Position numbers and translations under genes: made by a program
Assembly: GCA_021234155.1 (NCBI GenBank)
Contig: JAJEKV010000021.1
Location: 12,461,760-12,525,759, forward strand
Length of the DNA stretch: 64,000 bases
Origin: Isoetes taiwanensis
Lineage: Eukaryota; Streptophyta; Lycopodiopsida; Isoetales; Isoetaceae
Direction: 5' to 3'
The notes under the pieces: model-generated
Seen by the model: only the letters and a program-made list of their open reading frames with translations
Database searches by the model: none
Told to the model about the DNA's origin: nothing
Part shown: piece after piece, positions 55,990-64,000 of the stretch
Layout: each line of letters begins with the position of its first letter
Numbering within the stretch: position 1 is the stretch's first letter

Positions 55990-57264
55990 ATGCTGTCACG
56001 TTTGATGCGGCTGCTGAGTCGCGGTAAGGAATTAGCCGGTACAGATAATGCTGGTAATCAATATTTTCGCAAGCCCCACACAGTCGATGGCATTGGTGAG
56101 TATGCTCAGTTTAAGTTAATTCAGAAGGAACAATGCTTGCATTAATTCCCATTTGTATGGGAGAATTCTAGCGCAGTAACTGAGCGAAGATGGGTAGAAT
56201 ATAAACAAGGAGATGATCCAACTACCTTACCAGGTAATTAGAACATGATTAATTTAGTTCTTCAGTAATAATATCTGATTCTAAACCTATTGCAGCGGAA
56301 TGGACAACTTGGTTATCTGGAATGCGCAAGAGAGCTCCTACTTTAGAGGTAAGAAAGTTGTGATTTTCTCAATTGTGCTAGGAAAGTCTCGCCAATACTG
56401 CAAAGCACATTTTTCTTTTCCATTGAGGTTTTGCTTGAATGCAGGAGCTTAATAACAATGAGGCTCAACGAAAGCTTGTGAAGTTCAAAGCAGCACGTGA
56501 GTTTCCTGGTTCCAAAATCTGCTGTTGAGATAGGTTTTAGCTTTTCTCCTAAAGATGGGTTGCTCTTGCATTTGACTTTGCAGGCTTAACTTGTTTATTA
56601 AACTAAACTTAACTTGTTTTGTATGGTCCTATTCTTTACTTTCCGTATTGATTTACCAGACTTGTTATGCAGTTCTCGACAAAGAGGAAGAGAAAAGGAA
56701 ATTCAAAGCCAAAAGTTTGAAGACTGAAGGTATTTTTGAGCATATGAACAGCTCATTAGAACATGCTTCTCAAGATGGCATTTTTAACTTTGATGCCAGA
56801 TGAATTGAAGCCGGAGGCAATGAAAAGACTTCTGCAGCAGGTATCCACTGGAGAAGCAAAGGTGAAAGGTACGCTGAGACTATCATTTCAATGGGGGCAA
56901 CTGCCTTTCTTGTAACTCACTTCTATGAGATTCGTTAATTATGAATGAGTATTCTAGTTACATATGGACGAGTATTTCATTTCTAATTATCAGAGTAGTT
57001 ATATTTATTTGTGCAATACTAATAAGGCAGAATGTGGCTTGTTCATTTTCCCAGAAAGGTCAGGCACTCAAACAGAGACAGGAAATCAATTTGAGGACAC
57101 AGATTCAAGGTATCATTGTGCATTTTATCCATTTGACAATGCACAACAGTGCAGCCAAATTACCTGCTTTGCCATATGCTGTAAAGTTGATATCTTTTTA
57201 TTGAACTTGCATTAGGTCCCCAGGCGCTGGTAAAAATTTTGTTCCAGAAAAATGGCGTCCCTAG
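55990..57264 (+). CDS. NDUFAF2-like complex I assembly factor (165 aa, 8 exons)
   Basis: NDUFAF2 (mimitin, B17.2-like) helps assemble mitochondrial NADH dehydrogenase; this class carries the NDUFA12 domain. Exons: 55990-56095, 56177-56233, 56296-56348, 56445-56496, 56673-56729, 56800-56868, 57055-57109 and 57216-57264 (498 nt with stop, all GT-AG, in frame). Sequence blocks: LAGTDNAGNQYFRKPHTVDG, then VTERRWVEYKQGDDPTTLPA, EWTTWLSGMRKRAPTLEEL, and the C-terminal GAGKNFVPEKWRP, which matches the plant-type G-x-G-x-x-F-x-P-x-x-W-x-P ending. The N-terminal basic helix (MLSRLMRLLSRGK) could serve for import. Middle part: KEEEKRKFKAKSLKTED. If intron 5 (56730-56799, 70 nt) is retained, translation ends early at 56803. 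The gene lies alone between the pogo-like element and an AT-rich flank. Confidence 0.9.
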
Positions 57265-58621
57265 GACAGAAATACTAGTGAGCTTTACAAGGTAGGGAGG
57301 GCATTGAAAAAGGCGGTGCCATATGTATAAACTCACAACAAAAAACATTTAAGATAAAATAAAATTTTGGTTTTTATGAAAGTCTGACTTGTAATTTAAT
57401 AAATCATAAGAATAATTCTAGATATCTAACAATTTAGAAGGCATTATTGTTAAATGTAATAATCAAGCAATAAAAACGGGCAATCTTGCAACGAACATGT
57501 GAGGCAGAAAATTAGTAGAAGCATAACGGTTTGTCTTAAGTTAGAAGTAAAACAATTTTGATGGTAGCAGCCTTATGTGCTGGTGGGTTAACAGTAAACC
57601 AACTCTGAGGAAATTTATTAGAAGTAAAGAGTAAGCGCTGGAAGAAAAGGAAGGTAATAAAGATAGGACTATTGGAGAAGTTAAGGGCTAAAAGTCGCAA
57701 TGGGTTTGATAAGAAATTTGCGTTAATAGTGATAGCTTATTACTAATTTATACAAGAATTCTCGTGGCTGTTTCTCTTTCCTAATCCGGATTTTTATGAG
57801 TCCTTTGGAACATGAGAATGTCAAATTATAATACCTCTTTTTATTCTGGAAGATATTCAAACTCGTGTGGTTATATTCCACATTACATATACGAACATAA
57901 GTTTAGCAAGTTTCTTCAAGCAATGAGAATAAGTTGGAGAGAACTCGAATTTAAAATGGCAATTGTGTAACCCCCCCTTTTTTTAAACGATAGAGTTTTG
58001 GAAACTCTGTCAAGGCCAAATGAAATGGAAAAGATCCTGTTTAGCTACTTGTGGCTGACAAATTCGATCAGAAATAATGCATCACATATTTATCTCGAGT
58101 TGAAGCTTATGGCGAAAATATGGCGGCAACAGGAGCGTTAGGACTCTAGATATCATAAGGAAAGTATATGCTAAGACGATTTCAAAAGGCAGAAACGGAA
58201 ACAAGGAGGACAGAGATCTATTGGAGACCAACCCTGCTGCAGCGGCAATCCAAAGATGAAACAGACAGCAAAGAAAAATAAAACTGCGTAAATGCAGTAA
58301 AACTCTACTCGAACTCTGCTACAGCTGAACAAACGAAACAGAGAACTGACAGAGAATTGACAGGAACTGGCTATGGCAGAACTGGCTATGGCTTCCCCCT
58401 CCGTGCACCATCCCGGTAAATGTCGGACGCTCACATGTTATACCCAGACTTAAATGGCAAAAAATCCGCTAAGTCCACAAAAATGCCGTGTAATTTTTTT
58501 TGGGTGTGGCTATAACATGTCAAACACACGGATATACCACGGATATGCCCGTGGCTATATCCGATATTTACTGCGCTCCCTCCGTGCAATGCAAACCCTC
58601 GAACCAGGGCGTTAAAAGGGC
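57265..58621. other. AT-rich intergenic DNA, nothing identified
   Basis: No exon or repeat supported. Confidence 0.45.
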
Positions 58622-58791
58622 GATAACATCCTGGCCCTCGGACGTTGCCCAAAACATTTTTTCGGGCCAATGAAAATGTCTAAGGCCTGCCATGCACGCA
58701 CACCCTCGACATTTTCATCAGCGCACGCCCGAGACATTTCCATTGGCCTTCAATTTTTTTTTGGGTAACGTTCTCGGGTCAGGGCGTTATC
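58622..58791. repeat. Imperfect inverted repeat, arms about 60 bp
   Basis: The left arm (58622-58680) starts GATAACATCCTGGCCCTCGG. The right arm (58732-58791) read on the other strand starts GATAACGCCCTGACCCGAGA. Both then contain ACGTT-CCCAAAA, an A/T run, and GGCCAATG-AAATGTCT. The loop is about 50 bp and itself has partly repeated GCACGC and GACATTTTC motifs. This could fold as an imperfect hairpin, as in a foldback MITE or a plant microRNA precursor. Confidence 0.6.
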
Positions 58792-59930
58792 TACACCATA
58801 ATTTAAATTTTCCTTCAATTTACGAGGGGCGAGACCGAATCAAATCTGCGTACTCTTTCTCTATTAGGGGTTCGTGCAAACTATGAAAAGGAATCAAGGG
58901 AACTGGCTCCAGACTAGACAAACTCTGGAAGATTTATCCCGAAAGCATCCTGGCGATAGTTGCAGAGGGAAAAATGGCCATGCTTGATAGACTTCCTTAT
59001 GTCGCCCCTCCCCCTCCCTAGAATAGTTTGAACTTTCGCAGGATCCGCAGAAAAGTCCTAGGGTGAAATCACATATGGTAGAAATTTCACTTCATTGCGG
59101 TCAAAACCATACTTCTCCAATTTAGCATAACGACCGTATTCTCACAATTGTTGCAAAACTTGATGAACTTGGGCATCATGCTCTTCTTGAATTGAATAAA
59201 TCAGAATGCTATTCAAATAAACTATCACGAAGATGTCCAAGAAATCTCAAGAAAATCCTTTATCATATACTAAGAAATCATTATCGCATTGAAAGAGCAA
59301 AAGATATAACTGTGTACGTATCGAATCGAAAAGGCACTCTTCCGGCTCATCCCCTGGATGAATCCGAACAAGATTATACGCATTCCAAAGATCCAGTTTT
59401 GTGAATGGAATACTTCATCCAACTAATTGATGGCTTCCTATTTGCCAAAGTCTACCCAAGGGAACATTGTTTACGCGGGTGTGCTTTGAGAGAGGCAGGT
59501 GGAGGATGGAGTACATGTAGCTACTTATTAGGTAATACTAGTAAACGTGTGCCCGACGTTGCCAGGCTAACGTCATGGCATGTGTTTTTACGGGGTTTTT
59601 ACTCGGCCTTTAACGTCCACATGTCTTCGACAATATCGCATGTTGATATTGACAAGAATGGATATTATTTGCTTTTGTAATTATTTTTGTTATTAAAATT
59701 GCCTCTTGACATTATCATCAATGTACTAACTTTGAGTTTATAGATTTCAGTAGAGAAAACAACGTTTTATAAAGAATGTGGAGGGCAGTTAAATCTACTT
59801 CCAAAGACAAAAAATTTGGAACGACAGATCCAACTGTTTTTTAAATTTCAATTATGTTCTTATAATGTATGGTTTTGTTTTCTAAAATGTTTTCTAAACA
59901 ACGTGCTATCATGTTTACAGGACCTAATTT

Positions 59931-59985
59931 GCGATTTGCACATTAAAGGAGAATATATATCACGCTATATCAGAGGTGAGTTAAC
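59931..59985 (+). other. Possible small exon upstream of the repeat ORF
   Basis: A good acceptor (TGTTTACAG) at 59930 and a good donor (AGAG/GTGAGT) at 59985 bound a short open segment (DLICDLHIKGEYIS). It precedes the acceptor-like CATACCAG at 60101 of the 60078 ORF. Which gene it joins is not shown. Confidence 0.25.
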
Positions 59986-60077
59986 GTTCTACTTTAAGTT
60001 AGATGTGCATGCTTATAGTGTGATGGATATCGTTTAAACACATAAATTAGATGTGTACTTTCATGCGAAAAGCCTAA

Positions 60078-61310
60078 ATGGTTATAAGGTTACACATACC
60101 AGGGACGCATATGGGGAGATCTCACCAAAAAATGCCACCTGCGGTGGCCAATAACCCCTCATATATGACGCCCGTGAATGAAAGTAGGTCTGGTCGGAAG
60201 AGACGTTTGGCACGTAGGCGTGCTGCAAAGGCTAGAGCCTTGAGGTTAGAATATGATGTGAATGCTATAGAGATAGTTCATGTTGGTCAATCGTCCAACG
60301 CACCAGCAATTGGAGGGACAGTCACGGCTGAGCCAATGCATTGTCTGTCTGGTCAAGTAGATGAGCCATTGACAAGATGCCAGGGTTTGAATGACATAGT
60401 CTTGGAAGGAACTGTTACATATACGAGGGATTCACATCTTATCACATCAGAAGTTAATGATATTATGATTCCATTATTTTCCACCATACAGAAACAAACA
60501 TGTGATCATGCGACGTTGCTGCAAGCTAGGGACATCCCACACGTACACATAGCAGGGACACATATAGGGAGATCTTACAAGAAAATGCCACCTGATGTGG
60601 GCAATAACCCCAGATATATGACGCCCATGAATGAAAGTAGGTCTGGTAGGAAAAGACGTTTGGCACGTAAGCATGCTGCAAAGGCTAAAGCCTTGAGGTT
60701 GGAATATGATGTGAATGCTACAGAGATAGCTCATGTTGGCCAATCATCCAATGCACCAGTAGTTGAGGAAACAGTTACGCCAGAGCCAATGCCTTATCTG
60801 TCTGGTCAAGTAGATAAGCTATCGACAAGATGCCAGCATTTGAATGACGCGGTTGTGGAAGGAACTGCTGCACCTATAGGGGATTCACATCTCATCACAT
60901 CAGAGCTAAATGATGTTAGGGTGCAATTATTTCCCACAATACAGGAACAAACGGGTGATGATGCGATGTTGCTGGAAACTACGGACGTGAATGTTGGCTG
61001 CTTTAGCACACCATGTCAAACAGGATTCACTGGAACCTCCTATCGAGTAACATCACCTACCATAGCGAGTAATCCCTCCTACAAGACACCTGAAAATGAA
61101 AGTAATACTCAGAGACGCAAGCAGCGCATAAGAATGGCCAAGTGTAGAGCCTTGAGGTTACAATGTAATGATCATACAAGATTGGAAAATGATGTGGAAT
61201 TGCCTGCAATAAAAATAACGGAGACTTTGGCGCTTAAATTTGGCGGAACTGTAATAGGTCGGACTGCCTATTTCTTGTTGAGCGATGTCCATGAAAAGGG
61301 CATCCCGTAA
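60078..61310 (+). CDS. 410-aa ORF with two 151-aa tandem repeats plus a partial third
   Basis: An intact frame made of two direct repeats of 453 bp (60101 and 60554) and a shorter, diverged third (about 61020). Each unit starts GTHMGRS or GTHIGRS, then NNPSYMTP or NNPRYMTP with NESRSGRKRRLARR in unit 1 and RK in unit 2. It continues AKARALRLEYDVNA, with HVGQSSNAP, LSGQVD, DSHLITSE and a final variable part. The third unit has the R-rich part as RRKQRIRMAKCRALRLQ. The R/K-rich motif resembles DNA-binding or nuclear-localisation repeats. Similar RRxAA-type arginine repeats occur upstream of Helitron helicases, but no helicase is visible, so this is only a hint. At both unit starts the DNA reads ACATASCAG/GGAC, like splice acceptors, so the real transcript may be spliced. 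It abuts a LINE at the 3' end. I assign no function. Confidence 0.5.
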   Translation: MVIRLHIPGTHMGRSHQKMPPAVANNPSYMTPVNESRSGRKRRLARRRAAKARALRLEYDVNAIEIVHVGQSSNAPAIGGTVTAEPMHCLSGQVDEPLTRCQGLNDIVLEGTVTYTRDSHLITSEVNDIMIPLFSTIQKQTCDHATLLQARDIPHVHIAGTHIGRSYKKMPPDVGNNPRYMTPMNESRSGRKRRLARKHAAKAKALRLEYDVNATEIAHVGQSSNAPVVEETVTPEPMPYLSGQVDKLSTRCQHLNDAVVEGTAAPIGDSHLITSELNDVRVQLFPTIQEQTGDDAMLLETTDVNVGCFSTPCQTGFTGTSYRVTSPTIASNPSYKTPENESNTQRRKQRIRMAKCRALRLQCNDHTRLENDVELPAIKITETLALKFGGTVIGRTAYFLLSDVHEKGIP

Positions 61311-62063
61311 GGCAACTGAGCCGTTGGAGGAGGAAGATGAGCTGATCCAGTTGGTTTGTAGCCTCACCTCTGAATTAAAGACAACAAGAGATGAGATAAA
61401 GTTGGTTACAGATGAATTGAAAGCTGCCAGAGAAGAGATACAAAATGTTCAGGGAGAGATAAAGACAGTGAAGGATGAATTACAGATGATCAAAAGCAGC
61501 ATAAAAGAGGTGCAATCAGGATTAGATGAAGTAAAGGAGACATTGGATGAAGATTCGTCTCAATCTCTGATCCTGAACCTGAAAACCATGAACATATAAT
61601 AGCACAGATCACCTCAAATTTAGAGAACAAGGTCACATCTCTGTTTGCACAAGGGCAGGAGAGGCTGTCTGAGCAAGAAGAAAGGACCATAAGGGCAAAG
61701 AATATCATTGTTGCTGGTCTAAAAGAAGAAGAAGATGAGAATATTAACGATACCGTTGATATGTTTTTTAAAGAATGCATGCATTTGGTAGACCCAGGAG
61801 TTTTGTATTGTCGGAGACTTGGCAAAAAGATAGAGGGCAGAAATAGGCTGATATTGCTGAAATTTGGATTAGTTGAAGCACGAACAAGGGTGATGCAACA
61901 CAGAAATCATCTCAAAGGGCAGAAACTATGGTTAAATGATGATTTAACGATGCAGCAGCAAAAAGAACGGAGACAGCTCTTAGATGAAGTTAGTAAACTG
62001 AAAGATGAGGGAAAAAATGCATATATTGTTAATAACAGATTGGTTGTACGCAACCGAGCATAG
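61285..62063 (+). CDS. ORF1 of the right-edge LINE, frameshifted
   Basis: Starts at ATG 61285 with an acidic, heptad-rich coiled coil (SLTSELKTTRDEIKLV, then ELKAAREEIQNVQGEIK). One frameshift near 61560 moves the frame into DPEPENHEHIIAQITSNLEN and then NIIVAGLKEEEDENINDTVD, YCRRLGKKIEGRNRLILLKF and a K/R-rich end (LRSF-free, RNRA stop at 62063). The NIIVAGLKE motif followed by a (Y/R)xLGKK block is a feature of ORF1 RNA-binding domains in several non-LTR families. It overlaps the end of the preceding 60078 ORF in another frame, marking the LINE 5' boundary near 61200-61285. Confidence 0.7.
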
Positions 62064-62419
62064 GGAAACGATGCCTGCAGGCTTCTAATTTGAAATGTCC
62101 ATGGTTTAAATGAGAATACCATCATCAGCAATGATGCTCTGTTTCAAAAATATGATATACTGGCCTTTTTAGAGACATGGGAATCAGAGACTAGCTGGTT
62201 ATTGGCAATCTCTGGTTTTGATATCATTGATTCAGTCTTGAATACCATTGGAAACAGCAGAAGGGGATGGGGTGGGATAGCTTGCTATGCAAAGAAAAGC
62301 ATTGTAAAATCTGTCACAATGGAGAAGAAAGATGCATATGCGCAGTATGCCTGGCTAAAAATTCACACAAATAAGGCAGATGTATACCTTGCAATTGCTT
62401 ATTTTGCGCCGTTATATCA

Positions 62420-62468
<49 letters not shown>

Positions 62469-64000
62469 TCCACAGCCTGCTGCGGTCTATTCAAAAAAAG
62501 GTTTGAGTCCTGATCATCCTTTTCTTCACCTAGCCTCTGATGTCTTGAAATATCAGCAAAAAGGACCGGTTTTCATAATGGGTGACTTAAATGGCAGAAT
62601 CGGTAACATGCAAGCCACGCTGCTGTCAGGAGAAGGCACTGCTAAACATGATGCTTGGCCAAGAACATCCGTAGATTACATGCAAAATAAGATGGAAAAG
62701 CATGTTCTTGCATTATGCGAATCATTTATTACGATAATTTACAATGGCCTTAAAAAATATCCTGGCTCTGGAGGACTTACATGCTTTCAGCCCAATGGTT
62801 ACAGCACCGTTGATTTGTTAATTGGTGAACCAGGCAATATACAGCTCGTATCAGAATTTAGTGTTATGGACAGGAATCCAGACTCAGACCATGCACCATT
62901 ACACATTTGTGTGGATATGAAATGCAATAAAAGTACGCCACCGATTCTGCCACAACCGAAATTAAGGGTGAGCTATAAATTAGCATCCAAGTATGAAGAT
63001 AGACGGCGCAAAAACTGGAAAACATAAAATGGGATGGCAGCAAAGAAAGAAATCTGCAAGTGCAGCATTTGATACAGGATGTTGCATCCTCTGTTTTTGG
63101 ATATACAAACCCACAGGGAAAAAGGAAAAGAGATAGTAAATGCTTTGATAGAGAATGCTTTGACGCAAAGAGGTCATTTAAACAGAGTAAAGGGATGCGA
63201 GATCTGAAACATTATAAGAATATAGTTAAAAGAAAGAAAAGAGAATTGTTACGGCAGCATCAAGAGATTGTCATGAAGGAACAAGAGATAGATCCAAAAA
63301 AGTTTTTTAACAGATGCAAAAAGCATACGGGCATAGGTAATATACAAAGAGATGATCTCTTTATAATTTGGTCATGTAGATGGTTTTGCACATAGTGGAG
63401 AAACGTCATTGCTTTTTATACACACAGATGTCTCTGACGCACTTAAAAACATGGTAAATGGCCGAGCATGTGATTCAAATGGGCTGACAATTGAGCTTCT
63501 GAAATGGAGAGGATCCAAGTTACATGAAATTCTTGCTGATTTATGTAATGATGCTTTGAAAAATGGATTTCCAGATACATGGTGCTTGAATAGGATTGTA
63601 CCTGTTCATAAAACTGCTAGTAGAGATGATATGCAGAATTATCGGACCATTTTAGTAAGCAATGTATTTGCTAAATTATTTGCGTCTATGCTAGAACGGA
63701 AGTTGTCCTTATGGGCAGATGAAAATGATATTCGGGCCTTTAGTCAAGCAGGTTTTAGAACTTATCACTCCACTTTGGACCATCTAGTTATACTGCGAGT
63801 ACTATCTGAAAGTGCTAAGGGTGCCGGTAACAAAAGATATCTTGCTTTTATAGATCTCACCAAGGCCTTTGATACAGTTAAGAGGAAGGATCTTGCATGC
63901 AGATTGGAAATGCTACAAGTTCCAGAGGAACTTCGTCATGTAGTTGCGTGCTTATATGATAGGGTGCTAGTAGAACTATCTTTCCCATTTACAGGGCCAG
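62064..64000 (+). mobile_element. Right-edge LINE ORF2: endonuclease and RT, runs off the edge
   Basis: The endonuclease opens with LLI-stop-NVHGLNE near 62090: the W of the usual (I/W)NVxGL motif is a TGA. It continues ILAFLETWESETSWLLAI, GWGGIACYAKKS, then YFAPLYQ. There (ATA)n is inserted in frame as an isoleucine run, and the frame then shifts. It resumes SPDHPFLHLASDVLKY, VFIMGDLNGRIGNMQ and RNPDSDHAPLHICVDM. The RT has SNGLTIELLKWRGSK, NYRTILVSNVFAKLFAS, AGFRTYHSTLDHLVI and FIDLTKAFDTV at about 63846. The catalytic YADD would lie beyond the window. The RT blocks resemble those of the minus-strand LINE at 20011-23504. Confidence 0.85.
62420..62468. repeat. (ATA)n microsatellite inside LINE endonuclease
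   Basis: About 16 trinucleotide units, encoding a run of isoleucine in frame with the upstream domain. Confidence 0.95.

Noticed and set aside
1-64000. Bacterial-type operon or phage system
   Set aside because: All confident genes contain spliceosomal introns and are separated by kilobases of repeats, so operon, RBS and terminator logic does not apply.

Overview
This is a repeat-rich eukaryotic nuclear window, best explained as land-plant DNA. The genes carry short GT-AG introns. The cysteine protease reads as a plant aleurain, and the NDUFAF2-like and mitochondrial bL28 proteins read most like plant versions. The transposon mix (LINEs with an endonuclease and a zinc-finger tail, Ty1/copia, an LTR element with a chromovirus-like gag, a pogo-type DNA transposon, MITEs) fits too. 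An HslU-type ATPase gene, several LINE lineages and moderate AT-richness make me suspect a non-seed plant (bryophyte, lycophyte or fern), but nothing here proves the clade.

Four intact host genes could be rebuilt exon by exon, each with an in-frame total. They are a mitochondrial-type ribosomal protein bL28 (minus, 15758-16638, 2 exons, 180 aa), an HslU-like AAA+ unfoldase (plus, 27532-30369, 14 exons, 556 aa), an aleurain/cathepsin-H-like protease (minus, 41166-43387, 8 exons, 360 aa) and an NDUFAF2-like complex I assembly factor (plus, 55990-57264, 8 exons, 165 aa). Three of the four are expected to act in mitochondria. They lie 10-25 kb apart with independent promoters, so this is probably chance rather than an operon-like cluster. 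Less certain genes are a two-exon 5' fragment at 6419-7050, a 410-aa ORF with long internal repeats at 60078-61310, and an ORF with an RFTS-like stretch at 37582-38226.

Layout. 0-5 kb: mostly empty, with a broken coiled-coil ORF. 5-9.5 kb: an odd block bounded by 23-bp perfect inverted repeats, holding a polypurine tract, the truncated gene, a 45-bp tandem repeat, a MITE and an array of about eight hairpins. 9.5-15 kb: LINE debris and a LINE ORF1-like ORF. 15.7-16.7 kb: bL28m. 18.3-19.1 kb: a truncated LTR element whose promoter contains a perfect heat-shock element. 19.9-23.5 kb: a nearly complete but decayed LINE with a hairpin and microsatellite 3' end, of which three further 5'-truncated copies are scattered over the window in the same orientation. 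24.9-27.0 kb: a second, L1-type LINE. 27.5-30.4 kb: HslU. 31-32.4 kb: degenerate tandem repeats of about 180 bp. 34.8-37.6 kb: a decayed copia element. 39.4-40.3 kb: a LINE fragment. 41.2-43.4 kb: aleurain. 43.4-52.8 kb: sparse, with small repeats. 52.8-55.4 kb: a pogo-like transposon. 56-57.3 kb: NDUFAF2-like. 58.6-58.8 kb: an imperfect hairpin. 60-61.3 kb: the repeat ORF. 61.3-64 kb: a third LINE that runs off the right edge.

The most striking signals are the heat-shock element in the LTR promoter, the hairpin array at 8.3-8.8 kb, the HslU gene, and the shared LINE 3'-end family. All functional statements rest on reading motifs by eye; no search was run.
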